From Microstegium vimineum (Eukaryota > Streptophyta > Magnoliopsida > Poales > Poaceae), in assembly GCA_022036555.1 (NCBI GenBank), contig CM039140.1:4925943-4989942 (forward strand): DNA of 64,000 bases. Reading direction: 5' to 3'. The notes beneath the pieces are model-generated. The model saw only the letters and a program-made list of their open reading frames with translations. It made no database searches and was not told where the DNA came from. The position numbers and the translations under genes are program-made. This document shows positions 1 through 11,110 of the stretch, piece after piece. How positions within the stretch are numbered: the stretch's first letter is position 1; every line of letters begins with the position of its first letter.

Positions 1-166
1 AAATAACATCACAGATGTACAAATTCACTTTACTAATCAAGATAAATAAACAATGAGTTGCTGCAATTTCCTATTACCCACCCTGCCATTCTAGTTTCAT
101 ATACAGGCAGTGGCTACGTCGGCACAACTGATACATCATGTTACAATTGTACAAACTTCTACAGGT

Positions 167-2124
167 TCACCGGCGGCGGAATTTCGGACGAACCGCAAAA
201 ACACCAGGCCTCAGTTCATCAAATCGATACCTGCAAGAAGGCTGTCAATCATACTTGCGTGTGTACACTTAGATGTAGAGTTGTATTGATTGCATCGAAT
301 GTTACCCATTCTCAATAAGGAAACCCCTAACGGCAACAGGCAGTGAAGCCTGCCCTTTGCTATGGTTACCCATCCCTGTGTAAAGTACAAACAGAAATGA
401 GTTATTGCCAAAGCTGGTGTTGTTTACATCATGAACATGAAATCATTCTTTCTTCTATATATGCTGTTATTAAATGAACCAAATCAATGCATTATCTGCT
501 TGTAAAATAATACCAAGATGCTCTCATCCACTAAATTGCACATTTGCATATCATAATTACAAAGACAGTGGCGAGAAAAGAGATGAACATAAATTGTTTC
601 AATTTTGATATGAAACCATCAACTGTATGTGATAGGAAAGCATAGAGGAACAACAGATTACCTGTGATCACATGTAAGATAGACTGCTTAGGCCGGCGTA
701 AGACCACCTTCTCAGCGGCAAGCTCAAAGTTTGAACCAGTGGTTGATTCAGAATATGCAGATTCCAATTTAGCTAAGTCCTCAGTTGACGCTGACTTATT
801 TCCAGGTTGCTGGAACTCTATCATGTGGAGATGCCTCTCCAATACTGCCACAGCCTCTGATGCATGAAGACCATGCATGTCTATCTTCCAGATGTCATTA
901 TTGCTATTCCTAAGCCGGAATATTTCTTCCGCTGCCTTGTTATTTAGCTTTTCAGCAGCTGCCCGCTCTTCCTGAGCTCTGAGAGAAAGTTCCTTGGCAG
1001 AAGCATGGTCACCTCTCAAGAATGCATTGCTGGCAGACTGGGAATGCTTTGTTGCAGCCCTGCAACCAAAAGGAAAGAAAGTGGCTCGTTATTTCACTTG
1101 AAAAGAGTTGACTTTGATCACATAAAACAAGTGTACAAACCTTAAAAAAAATATTGCCATCTTCAACTTAGTGTCTGATCAATTTTTATGAACTGTTAGA
1201 CCTATAAATCAAGGATTTCATATTTCTTTCTAGAATGCTTTACAAATTAATGACTTTGAATGCTCATGCAAGTTTGGAATTACAAGACTAAATGATCATG
1301 TGCAAGTTTTATGCTTAATAGCGGTACATGTCAAAGCTAGATCTAGAATGAACATCCTAGGCTCCTGGTGGATACAGAAAGAATAGAGACACCCTTCATC
1401 TATGCATAACCCAGAGAAAATATTATGCTAACAGCAGACAGTTTGAAAAACATAAGCACAAATAAGGAATTTCATCATACCTCATCATCTTCAATGCATC
1501 TTTCCGGTAGTTTAAGTAATCATCATCACTCTCTTCGAATTCAGGCTGCAAGGGTATAGAAGGAAAATTCATCGGTGGCAGCAACAACTGTGAACTATCT
1601 GGATTTTCTTTGCCTGCTGCAGCACTTTCTGATGGTAATCCATGTGTTTTATTCATCACAGTAGCCAGTTGGCCAGATGTTCTGCCCTCTCCAGTCTGCA
1701 AGTCAGGAGAGACCATAGCTTTCAACAGATCAGATGCTTGGATGACATCATTATTTACAGCAGCTAGTACATCCTCAATTAAATTACTGTCGGCCCAACT
1801 GTGTGCATCTTTCAAGAGCTTAACTTTATTAACAGATGCAGAGATTGCACCGTGATTCCCAATGTCCACATGATTAGCAGAATTCTTATTTTCGCGTCCA
1901 TTACTAAGGGCTCCAGAATCAACAGAAGGGCGAACCACTGAAGCAAAAGGCTTTGGTTTCAGCCCATTCTTTTCTGTAATGGAGCTGCTAGCAAGATTGG
2001 GGGCTCCAAACCTTGAGAGAGTCGGAAATGAATCAGCATCACCTTCATCCCCACTGCCATCTGCGCTGCGCCACTTGCGATCAAATGCAGCCCACCCAGA
2101 GTTTGCAATCTTCTGCCTATGCAT
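167..2124 (-). CDS. SMR (small MutS-related) domain protein with CUE-like and DUF1771 regions, four coding exons
   Basis: I assemble coding exons 2124..1481, 1059..662, 375..306 and 230..167 on the minus strand; all junctions are GT-AG and phases agree, giving 391 residues. Residues about 105-142 look like a CUE-type ubiquitin-binding helix bundle (LIEDVLAAVNND). About 203-268 is a DUF1771 region (YRKDALKMMR, then AFLRGDHASAKELS). The SMR domain spans about 274-391, with IDMHGLHASEA near its start and HVITGMGNHS formed across the exon 2/3 junction. It ends in VRPKFRRR, as in plant homologues. SMR domains are known DNA or RNA endonuclease or nicking modules; the plant CUE-DUF1771-SMR proteins are poorly characterised, so nucleic-acid binding or cleavage is inferred from family. 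The start at 2124 is the first Met of exon 1, just after a possible acceptor (ctttcag). A non-coding 5' exon probably lies near 2600-2870. The 3' UTR lies below 167. Confidence 0.85.
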
Positions 2125-2610
2125 TTCTGAAAGCTGGCCGCCCTCTTGATCAGTCTAGTTTCAGCTAAAACTGAAGAAGTTGTCAATGCTGTGATTGCTA
2201 TCACAAGGATGCTGGGCCAGTCGCTTTATTTCCCACCACCAGCTGAGAAATCCACCAGTGTTCTCCTATAATATAACATGGGAGCAAAAAGGTCAGCTCA
2301 GTTCACCCAATACTGCTCTTCATAATTAGACTTGAGGCTGCTTGTTTTCACAAAATCACAAGCATGCTCCAGTTCTTCTATCTAATATGTTTGAATCAAT
2401 ATTGGGATTTGATCTGTATGATCAGATTATCTCTTTGGTGGTGGAGAGTCAACTGTGAGGAACAAACTACTGGTTACAAAAGTTAACAGAAACCAAGCCG
2501 GCTTAACACCAAGGTCATCAAAATTGACACAAATGTTCCAATCCACCCCAGAATAACAATTGCAAGGATAGAACCAGATCGAGTGAGTGAGCGCACCTCT
2601 CGAAGAGCCG

Positions 2611-2742
2611 TTATTTGGAGGCGTTGACCCACAGCTGCCGGAACCACGGCGTGGCGGGGGCCGAGAAGGGCAGACGGGACTGGCCGGAGGTCGCTTCGGA
2701 CGGCAGGGCTACGGCGGCAGCTTTGATCCTCCCGAAATCCAT
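2611..2742 (-). CDS. 43-codon upstream ORF in the probable 5' leader exon of the SMR gene
   Basis: A short ORF starts ATG GAT TTC GGG and ends at TAA (2613..2611), encoding MDFGRIKAAAVALPSEAT and ending in WFRQLWVNASK. It sits in a GC-rich block with grass exon-like codon use, divergent from intergenic DNA on its left. A consensus-like splice donor (GAGAG then GTGCGC) follows about 15 bases after the stop, and the SMR coding exon starts after an acceptor some 450 bases further on. It may be a uORF in a spliced leader, or an independent small gene. I do not recognise the peptide, and GC-rich first exons often contain chance ORFs. Confidence 0.35.
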   Translation of the reverse strand: MDFGRIKAAAVALPSEATSGQSRLPFSAPATPWFRQLWVNASK

Positions 2743-3112
2743 CAACGGCGTCGGCGCTTCCCGGAGAGCAAAGGGGAATCTCCTTTTTTTTCCCCTTCCG
2801 CGCGGCGAAGTGGGGACAGCTGCGTTGCGTGGGCGGCGTGGAGGCTATTATAGCAGCACGGCCGAACGGTCTACCCCGGGTTTGGTTGGTGACCTGTTCG
2901 GACTCGATTTCCGTTTGGTGGACGGCAACGGGCAACCACGGGTATTCACGGGTATTCCTGGCGAAAACGCGTGCCCTGGCAAGTGGCAACTGGTTTGGTT
3001 AATTTATAGCTCAAAAAAAAAAAACTGGTTTGGTAATTTGTGGATTCTTACTTCGGAGTCAGTGCCTTGCCCTTGCCCAAGGCTTGAGCTGCTCGGCTTC
3101 CTCCCCAAATCC

Positions 3113-3368
3113 CAATTCCTGCTCTTTTTCTTTTTTTTTGAGATTACACTGTTTACCCCTATGAACACACGTACGCAAACCCTATCTCTATGAGCATCCT
3201 CACTGTCGATGGAAACGTCGCCTACCACTTAATGCATAGCGCCGGAAAATCGTGGAATAAATTCAGAATAAAATGTCGCACCCAGAATTTGAACCCTGAG
3301 TGTGAGCCCCCCAACCAATGGTTTTTGCCATTGCGCTGTGAACCCCTTAACAATTCCTGCTCTTTTTC
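3113..3368 (-). mobile_element. tRNA-derived SINE with 18-bp target-site duplication
   Basis: Read on the minus strand, the body (3350..3131) begins with a tRNA-like head containing a box-B-like GGTTCAAAT (plus 3286-3297) preceded by a weak box-A-like segment. It then runs through a body typical of grass SINEs and ends in a run of nine A (plus 3131-3139). The 18-bp sequence caattcctgctctttttc occurs directly on both sides (3113-3130 and 3351-3368), a clear LINE-type target-site duplication. It is non-coding and was mobilised in trans. Confidence 0.8.
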
Positions 3369-3968
3369 AAGATGCAGCTGAGAAGAAATCTGCAGCCGGC
3401 ACAGTTGGTTCCTGCTTGCGCTCAACTGGGAGGCTATCAGAGGCAACAGCAGTCGAGAACACGAACAGCTATTGAGTACCAGTGACCACGGGTCCATAAA
3501 AACTTACTGTTTGGCTTGCTCTTTGAACTGGATCCAGCAGTCGATGGTCAACTTGAGCAATCCGAGTATTCGTCCACGGGCTTGAAGACGCCTATAGATC
3601 TTGACATGAGATCGATAGCAGTGTGGATATATGCCTAAAAGGCAAAAAAAACGCATAATGTGAAAAATAACACCATATCATATATCCACAAATTCAAGAA
3701 CCGTGATTCAATCCGTAATGTGTGTTATGAGCTTCTTACCGAAAACTGGAGGAAGTTCTGAACCATAGCACTAGCGGGTACAGGAGTCTGCATGCTTACT
3801 TCTCTAAAGTAGAGTGGCATTCAGGAGCAGTAGGATACAAAAATCCATTGGAAGTTCACGCACATGAAGGTTCAAGCACTGGAACTGGCAGCATCTACAA
3901 TGCAAAGTTCAGATCCAAAGGGAAATAATATTACATGGAGAATTACACAGAAAAAAAAACAATCCTTG

Positions 3969-4001
<33 letters not shown>

Positions 4002-5140
4002 TACCTTCAGGTCTCTAGTCAGAGTGTTGTTGGCAGTGTGTGCAGTGTTGACACACTGCGAAGTGCCAATACCAACAACAGTTACACTGAACTTGTCATC
4101 AACAGAAGTGGGTATGGTATGCACCTATTTAGTTTGAATGAAGGAAACATCAACTTCTTTAACAGAAAATCACAAGTTTTATGCTTTCTAAGGACCTTAG
4201 TTAACTTGAAAATCCATAAGATCCTTGCCAGTGCTCACATTTTTAGACAATGGAAATAATCTCCAGCCTCTGCAGGAAGCCATGAACCAGCGATGCACAC
4301 AACCATAAATATTAGTTCTCATTACAAATTTAAAATGCAGGGTCAACCTGCTTCAGAAACAAAGTGCAAGTGTTATAACTTTTTGGCTCATTTTAGAAAG
4401 CAAACAAATCTTGGCTCATGTCAAAGCCTACTACAATTTCAACAATAGGTTACATTAGTAAGAAAGGAAGGATAACTCGGAAAGGTAAACTGTAAACCAT
4501 ACGCATGGTTATACGACAGGTATTGGGCAAGGGTAAGACCGGGTGATAGGCCTATAGCAGTCAAGGGAGAAGGAATTTATCATACAGTAACTTAAAGCAG
4601 AATAAAAAATGCATTCTTGCCTCTGGGTCTAAGTACAATCATAAAAAAGATTAAAAAAATGCCAGGAACAAAATTCATGGCTAAAATGATATTTTTGGAT
4701 ACCTCGGCTTGTAGAAAGACAAAAGGAACTGAAATTTGAGAAGGGATAGGATGCAATTAAATTACCATCTGCTTGGACTTGAAGATGCTTACTGTTCCTG
4801 AACATACGACAACAATTGCCTTCTAAGAAACTGAACCTCCTAAAACCAAACTGTAAATCCTCTTTTTTGCCTCTGCCAACAGGATGAACTTGTCAGTACA
4901 ACTGTGCGGTGTAAACATTAATGCCTACCAAATATTAGTTTCATGCACACATCAATAGCACCCAGCAGTCAGGAGACAAACTAGAATGCTTACATGACTA
5001 GGCTACTGCATACCTCAGTGAGACAAAGGAAAATTTGTTACTATTTGCAGCCAGGAAGTGGAAGTCCTGCAACTGGAGTCAGCAAAGCCACCTAGCACAC
5101 CTATGGTGGGCACTTCACTTCTAGTTTCTGCAACTTGTGG
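3369..5140. other. Intergenic; no gene seen, one ATT microsatellite
   Basis: The stretch is AT-rich with only short ORFs in unrelated frames. It includes an (ATT)n tract at about 3969-4001. The part next to 5140 probably contains the 3' UTR of the PPR gene on the minus strand. I saw nothing else I can support. Confidence 0.5.
3969..4001. repeat. (ATT)n microsatellite
   Basis: About eleven uninterrupted ATT/TTA units between the SINE and the PPR gene. Confidence 0.9.
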
Positions 5141-7861
5141 TCACATAGATTTCATCATTGTCATGTTCGGCGTCTGTGTATCTTTGATTTGCTGATACAA
5201 ACTTCCTAACATATCGTAGATACAAGACCTATCTTGGTGGTTAGTATCGCTGGCTATGAACAAATGCCTAGTCTTCTCAACCTCAATCCAGCTGCATCCT
5301 GCAGGTTTCTTCATATCCTTGGACTTCATCAGTTTACGGACATGCTCAACACCATCCCATTTCTCATCAGCTGCATAGATGTTTGACATAATGATATAGT
5401 TCCCAATGTCCCCCTCTTCCATTGAGAACAACCGATCAGCAGCGAGTTGGCCAATTTCGATCTCTCCATGGACCTTGCATGCCCCTAGCAGGGAGCTCCA
5501 TGCATTGGCATTGACTGCATGAGGGGGCATATCCAAGGCAAACATATATGCATCTTGGAGATGTCCGCTACGGGCAAGAAGGTCAACCATACACGCATAG
5601 TGTTCTGCTGTCGGTACAACTCTGTGAATCTCTCTGATGGACTTAAAAACTTTTATTCCTGCATCAACCAGCCCTGCATGACTGCATGCTGACAGGAGTG
5701 TGGTCAGAACTACATGGTCTGGCTTAATGTTAAGTTTAAGCATTTTAGAGAACAGCTCCACTGCCTCTTCTGCCATTCCATGCATCGCATAACATCCAAT
5801 CATGGCAGTGAATGTAACAAGGTCCTTCTTTGAGCTGACCTGAAACATGTTATATGCATTGGTTATGTTGCCGCACTTTGAGTACGCATCAACAAGAGCT
5901 CCTTCAAGATGGATGTCTTCTAGGGATTCTCTGAGAATGTAGGCATGGCATTGTCTCACAAACTGTACAGAACACAAATGGATGCAAGCCTCAAGAATGT
6001 TTGCAATGCTAACAATATCAGGCTTCAAGCCTTCAGATTGCAAGTGATTAAACAGACTGAAAGCTTGACCATCCATGTCATTCTGCGCATACAACTGGAT
6101 CATCAAATTCCATGAAGTCAGGTCTTTCTCAGCCATATGGTTGAAGATCACCTCAGCATCCTCTATACAGTTATTTTTCAGGTAGCAAGAAATCATTATA
6201 TTGTCAGTTACAATATTCCGCCCAGCATGGTTTCTGAAAAGTATGCTTGCATCGTGTGAGTAGCCACACTTCACATAAGCATCCAGAATAGCATTTGCTA
6301 CTGAAGTTTCACCTGTATAACCAACTCGTAGGGACCACCCATGAGCTTCACGGACCATCTTAATCCCGCAGAAGGTACTCACGTGTATAACATTCAAGAC
6401 TGTTACTGAATCCCACTGATTTACCCCACGGCACATTTCACTCATCAGTACAAAGAACTTATCGATATGCTGTTCACTGTTGGCACAAGCAGAAAGAACT
6501 GCATTCCATGAAATTGAGTTTTTGTTCAGAATATCGGTGAAAGCACGGAGAGCATCATCAAACCTATCACAGTGGCTGTAAAAAGTGACAAGAGCATTCA
6601 TTAAGGATGTTTCTTGAAGAAGTACTGGTCTTTGAAGGATATAACCATGAACCCCCATCCCTGCTTTGACATCACCTACTTGAGCACAAGCAGTGAGCAG
6701 ACTGATAAAAGAAACAGAATCAGGAGCAATTCCTGTAGACAGAAGCTCATGAAACAGACCCAATGCTCTATAGTGATACCCATTCATCACATATCCTGCA
6801 ATAGTGGTGTTCCATGATACGATATCCCTCACATCCATACTTGTAAATATTGATTCTACAGCCTTCATTTCAAGCACTTTGGAATAATGTGTCATCAGTG
6901 CATTAGAAACAGATACATCCATTTCCAAACCATGCCTGACCACGAAACTGTGCAATTCTTTCCCATGATACCTCCCAAACTCCATAAATGAGCACACAGG
7001 AAGAATATTAGCCACTGTTGAATAATTTGGAAGAGATCCATGTGAGGTCATCTGACTGAACAGGGAAAGCGCCTCTTGAAATAACCTATTCTCTATGTAC
7101 CCTGCGATGACTGAATTCCATGAAACAACATCTTTACAGCAAATAGAAGAAAATGATCTATGTGCATCATCCATTGCCCTGCTTCCACCACATTTTGCAT
7201 ACATTGACACCAACGCATTTCCGCACAGAGTATCTGATTCCAAACCAGTTTTCACCACGTAGCCATGGACGCTTCTGCTGGTCCGCAAGTGCCTCCACTT
7301 TGCGCATGCCGGAACAATCACAGCCACCGTCACTGCGGTCGGCATGCTCTGCTCCACGCCACAGGAGAGCATCGACCGGAACAGAATAAAAGCGTCCTCG
7401 AAAAGCCCACGGCGAGAGCACGCGGTGATGAGGATGTTCCAGCACACCGCGTCGGGGCGCGCCATTTCGTCGAACAGCTGGAGGGCGTCCGCGAGGGGAC
7501 CCGACCTCCCGTACGCGTCCATGACCGCCTTCGCCACCGTCGCGCTGCTCGCCACGCGCCCGGCCTTCACGGCGAGCCCGTGGAGGCACCTCGCGAGGGC
7601 ATCGCCGCCGCCCGGGAGCGACGAGGCCGACCTGATCGCCGCGGCGAGCTCGAGCGCACCCGGCCGGAGGCCCTCGCCGAGTATACACCCAATGTGCTGC
7701 GCGGCGGCGGGAGCAGCGAGCCCGAGCGGCGCTCTACCGCGTTGACTCTGCATGCGACCGGGAGCCGGCGCCGCCGCGTGGAGCGCGCGGCGCGCCTGGC
7801 GAGAAGAAGCAGATGCTGCTGCATAGCTCGTGCGGCCGAGGCTGCGATAGCGCGCGCGCAT
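5141..7861 (-). CDS. Pentatricopeptide repeat protein, PLS class, E subgroup; probable SLG1/At5g08490-type mitochondrial protein
   Basis: An intronless reading frame encodes about 906 residues packed with PPR motifs of P, L and S type (repeated WN-x-x-I/L, LF-x-x-M and Y-x-K-CG patterns). It ends with an E domain (GCSWIEVE) and a short E+-like tail, without a DYW deaminase domain. E-class PPR proteins bind specific organellar transcripts and recruit a deaminase for C-to-U editing. The order of motifs in the C-terminal half resembles Arabidopsis At5g08490 (SLOW GROWTH 1, mitochondrial editing); this assignment is from memory. The frame stays open to 8086, but the first part of that lies in a MITE. 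I therefore prefer Met at 7861 (MRARYRSLGRTSYAAASASS), an Arg/Ala/Ser-rich, acid-free leader typical of mitochondrial presequences. Met at 7753 is the alternative. No frame break is visible. Confidence 0.85.
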   Translation of the reverse strand: MRARYRSLGRTSYAAASASSRQARRALHAAAPAPGRMQSQRGRAPLGLAAPAAAQHIGCILGEGLRPGALELAAAIRSASSLPGGGDALARCLHGLAVKAGRVASSATVAKAVMDAYGRSGPLADALQLFDEMARPDAVCWNILITACSRRGLFEDAFILFRSMLSCGVEQSMPTAVTVAVIVPACAKWRHLRTSRSVHGYVVKTGLESDTLCGNALVSMYAKCGGSRAMDDAHRSFSSICCKDVVSWNSVIAGYIENRLFQEALSLFSQMTSHGSLPNYSTVANILPVCSFMEFGRYHGKELHSFVVRHGLEMDVSVSNALMTHYSKVLEMKAVESIFTSMDVRDIVSWNTTIAGYVMNGYHYRALGLFHELLSTGIAPDSVSFISLLTACAQVGDVKAGMGVHGYILQRPVLLQETSLMNALVTFYSHCDRFDDALRAFTDILNKNSISWNAVLSACANSEQHIDKFFVLMSEMCRGVNQWDSVTVLNVIHVSTFCGIKMVREAHGWSLRVGYTGETSVANAILDAYVKCGYSHDASILFRNHAGRNIVTDNIMISCYLKNNCIEDAEVIFNHMAEKDLTSWNLMIQLYAQNDMDGQAFSLFNHLQSEGLKPDIVSIANILEACIHLCSVQFVRQCHAYILRESLEDIHLEGALVDAYSKCGNITNAYNMFQVSSKKDLVTFTAMIGCYAMHGMAEEAVELFSKMLKLNIKPDHVVLTTLLSACSHAGLVDAGIKVFKSIREIHRVVPTAEHYACMVDLLARSGHLQDAYMFALDMPPHAVNANAWSSLLGACKVHGEIEIGQLAADRLFSMEEGDIGNYIIMSNIYAADEKWDGVEHVRKLMKSKDMKKPAGCSWIEVEKTRHLFIASDTNHQDRSCIYDMLGSLYQQIKDTQTPNMTMMKSM

Positions 7862-8062
7862 GGGAGGGAGGCGACTTGTCGTTGGAACGCGTCGAGTTTC
7901 AGGGTCGCGCCTGGGACTGGGAGGGACTGGCCTGGCGGGGCGAAGACGAGGACGTGAGCAGCAGGCTCGCGCCGTTGGAGACGTGGAGTACAGTGGTGAG
8001 CGCGATTGCGAGAAGCCGCCAACGGATGGGCTGCGGACACCGGATGACCGGACAACTTGCGC

Positions 8063-8339
8063 GGTGATGAAATGTTGGTTAGACACTAATCTAGAATATT
8101 AAATATAAACTAATTACAAAACTAATTAAATGTATGAGACAAAACTATTAAACTATTTCACGACGTGGTGCTACCGTAAATATGTGATGTGATATTAATT
8201 AGGTTTAATATATTTATCTCGTAAATTAGTTATAATTTATATAAACAGTTTTATAATTAGTTTATATTTAATCCTTCTAATAAGTACCAAAACTCTCGAT
8301 GTGACATTGCTTAAACTTTAGTCATAATTCCAAACACCT
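8063..8339. mobile_element. Grass MITE, 5'-truncated, abutting the PPR gene
   Basis: The segment follows, at moderate identity, a very common grass MITE: gacactaat, then attaaatataaactaattacaa, then gtggtgcta, then an inverted second half with attaggtttaat and gtgacattgct, ending in ttccaaacacc. The right terminus (ccaaacacc) is intact. The matching left terminus (ggtgtttgg) is missing, so the left end is eroded or truncated. The MITE covers the codons around 8086, arguing against that start for the PPR protein. Confidence 0.6.
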
Positions 8340-8354
8340 TCACATCCAGCAAAA

Positions 8355-8580
8355 TACTTTCTCTATCCCTATCCCAATTATAATACGTTTGATTTTTTAC
8401 CCTAAATTTGACCACTCATTTTATTTAAAATTGTGTGCAAAATATTATTTCTTTTGTCGTGCCTTACTTTATTAATAAAAAATCTTTAAAAGTAACTTAA
8501 AGTTGAATATATTTATATAATTTTTAATAAGACGAGTAATTAAACTTAGGGTAAAAGTATAATTTGAAATGGAGTAAGTA
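8355..8580. mobile_element. Stowaway-like (Tc1/mariner) MITE, degenerate
   Basis: It is flanked by TA dinucleotides (8355-8356 and 8579-8580). The ends read CTTTCTCTATCCC and, from the other side, CTTACTCCATTTC, similar to the Stowaway CTCCCTCYGTCCC terminus. The interior has the typical AT-rich body and partial self-complementarity. Confidence 0.5.
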
Positions 8581-9132
8581 TGATCTTTGTTAATTTAATA
8601 ATAGCGATATGCATATGTGTGTGCTCCGGTGGTCTTCCAACAAAAAAAAACGCACAAATCATGAAGCAAACTAGTAGTCCAATTAACATTAAAATATTTT
8701 TTTTTTAAAAAAAAGACTCATGCTACTGCTACATAAAGTAGCACACCCAAATTCGTCAATGGACTCATCCAAGTAACAGCAAATTAACAGAACTAGTACT
8801 CTAGTACTAGTATATAATACTGGGAAACTGAAACTAAATTCTCTGCAAGCTAGCAGCAGCGGCGGTCCAATCGACGAGTGTTTTTGTTGTTGGCGGCCTC
8901 CAGGGATGGGAAAGGGCTGAACATGAACAAGGGTGAAATTCGATTAGATCCAGTAGGAAGCATACAATTGGATACACAGAAATCAATAACTTCTAATACA
9001 AAAAGCAGTTTACAAATGTTGCAGTGACTTCCAGCTATGAAATGCTCAGTTTGCTAATTATGGATAAGGTCAGTTTTGCAATATTGTATACGTGGAAGGT
9101 TAAAAATCAAAATAACATTACGACAATTTTTT
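8581..9132. other. Intergenic; nothing recognised
   Basis: AT-rich sequence between two MITEs with no ORF of note and no motif I can name. Confidence 0.4.
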
Positions 9133-9445
9133 TAGAGCATGTTTGGTACAACTCACAACAACAATTTTAGGTTTTTTTATTTACCAAACACCTCTTTTTA
9201 AAAGAGCTTCACCCATGAAGCTGTTTTTCTTCCCCTCTCACAAACATATGAAGTGAGATAAAACTGAAAATACTATATTATCACAACTCTCTCACTCTCA
9301 TATCCATGCGTAAAGTTGTTGGTGAAGTTATTTTGACAAATACTTTTTATAAAATAGCTCCACTTTACCTAAAAAGTTGCTTATAAAGTTATTTTCTAAA
9401 AGAATAACTTTATTGGTGAAGTAAAGTTGTACCAAAGGAGCCCTG
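9133..9445. mobile_element. MITE with TIRs ending in TTTGGTACAACT, probable hAT type
   Basis: The left end reads TAGAGCATGTTTGGTACAAC and the right end, reverse-complemented, reads CAGGGCTCCTTTGGTACAAC, giving about 20-bp terminal inverted repeats. The interior is AT-rich and partly self-complementary. No target duplication could be recognised. Confidence 0.55.
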
Positions 9446-9548
9446 AAGCAAAACATTTTGAATGAGCTTCAAATCTTGTGCAGTCGTTGAGCAACAGTCT
9501 TCGCTGTGATCGGGGAAGAAAAGGACTTCGCTAGTGCCAAGAGAAGAC

Positions 9549-11110
9549 TCACCAGGTGTAGCTGGGTAACGCGTCGACGGTGCACGGGCGGTAAGGGAAC
9601 GTGGCCTCGACGCGGTCACCGTCTCCCAGAGACACAATACGACCCAGGTACTGCACCTTGCCGCAGCCGAGATGGTACGCCACGACGTGGAACGCGTCGG
9701 CGACGAGAAAGATCACCTCGTTGCTCGGGTGACACCCGAAGATCGAGAACCGAGTCGGGGTGCCGGCCACGACGACGTCGAGCGCCTCATCCTCGCCAAT
9801 CTCTATGTCGAGCAAGCTAGCGTCGTCCCAGTTCCACAGCCCGGAGCACCCGCCGCCGCCCACGTCACCATTGCCAACTTCCTCGGCGTCCTCGTCAGAG
9901 AACCACACGCTCTTGCCATGGCCTCCACCTCCCCCTTCTCCAGTGGCGAGCGGAACGCAGTTGGACGGCGCGTGATGGAGCAGGTACAGGTCCAGCATGC
10001 GCGCGTGCGCGGCGAGGTCCTTATCGTGCGTCAGCGTCCACTCCAGCTGCCCGCCGCTCCGGTCCGCCGATTCTTGCAACGCCCACGCCTTGACGCGGAA
10101 CACGTCGACGCTCGCGTACCGCAGCAGCACCCCGTCCTCGGCGCTCGCGAAGATGGAGTCCACGGCGAGGCCCGACGGCACGTGCTCCCCCTCGTCGGCC
10201 GGGAGCTTAACCATGTCGTACTTCCCCTCCGAGCAGCGGAGCACCACCAGGATGCGCTTCTCGCAGTGCGCGTAGAGCGAGCCGCGGCAGTACAAGGCGG
10301 ACCTCCACGTCGGGTGCCCCTCCGCGGTCCGCCTGTGCCGCCGCATTACGCTGTCGTAGAGGCCGGCCGGGGCGCACCGGCCCGGCGCGAGTAGTCGCCT
10401 CGTCCACCGCCCGTCCGCCGACGAGAACACGAGCAGAGGCAGAGCTTTCTCCTGGCCCGGCGGCTGTTGCTGTCCCTCCAACGATTCTGGCATGAACATT
10501 CCCAACGTCACCTGTCCTTGCCTGGGAGCCTCGGCGGCGTCGGAGCTGCATCGTCCAGGGGGTGGTGGCACCGGGAGGAGGAGGACCTCGTAGTCCAGCG
10601 ACACCGCCGGGTCGAACGCGAGGAACATGCCCTCGTGTCCGCGCGGCCACCACGTCGGCGGGGGCGGCAGGCGCTCCGTGGTGGGGTTGCACACGAAGCC
10701 CGCCACGGGCCTGCCGACCAGATAGTCCTGGAAGCAGAGCAGGAGGCCGTTGCATTGGTCCTGCACGGCGGCATCGGCGCCGCGGCACGGGAGGTGCGGC
10801 CGCAGGAAGGCGAGCCTGTCGACGTCGGGGCCCCGCGAGGCTGGCGGGGGCAGGAAACCGGGGTGGGGCCTGTGCCTCCACCAGGTTTGGTGGTGCGGAC
10901 GACGTGGGCGAAGAAGCCCGGGAACGAGCGCGGAGGGAGCGCGTGCGGGAGGAGGAGCCCGCGGTCGTCTACGACCGCGCGCCAGTGCGTGCACACGCAC
11001 CGGCACCTGGCCAGGGAATGCGCGCGGAGGCGGCGGAGGACCTCCACGAAGATGTCGCCGGGCAGGGCGTCGTTGATGCCGGCGCCGTCGTCCGCGGCGG
11101 CCATGTTCAT
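9549..11110 (-). CDS. F-box protein with F-box-associated C-terminal region; one frame break
   Basis: From Met at 11110 (or 11104) the frame encodes an F-box: NDALPGDIFVEVLRRL followed by RCRCVCTHWRAVV. F-box domains bind SKP1 in SCF ubiquitin ligases. Around 10870-10885 the frame must shift: the continuing homologous sequence (GFLPPPASRGPDVDRL onward) is in another frame, as if one base were missing in a GC-rich run. The second frame then runs uninterrupted for about 430 residues, as an F-box-associated region with repeated hydrophobic strands and several Trp residues, and ends SYTW at 9549. A strong donor-like CTG|GTGAGT overlaps that stop, so a small 3' exon is possible. Many grass F-box genes are fast-evolving; this may be a young pseudogene, or the shift may be an assembly error. 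The target substrate is unknown. Confidence 0.65.

Noticed and set aside
2615..3193. 192-codon plus-strand ORF opposite the SMR leader
   Set aside because: Runs through the promoter region and into the SINE; low-complexity composition and no recognisable domain.
3286..3297. Possible tRNA gene from the box-B-like sequence
   Set aside because: It belongs to the SINE head; no cloverleaf with an anticodon stem can be drawn, and the target duplication proves retroposition.
7265..7957. 230-codon plus-strand ORF over the 5' part of the PPR gene
   Set aside because: Antisense to strong PPR coding sequence in a GC-rich segment; composition is Arg/Ala/Gly with no motif.
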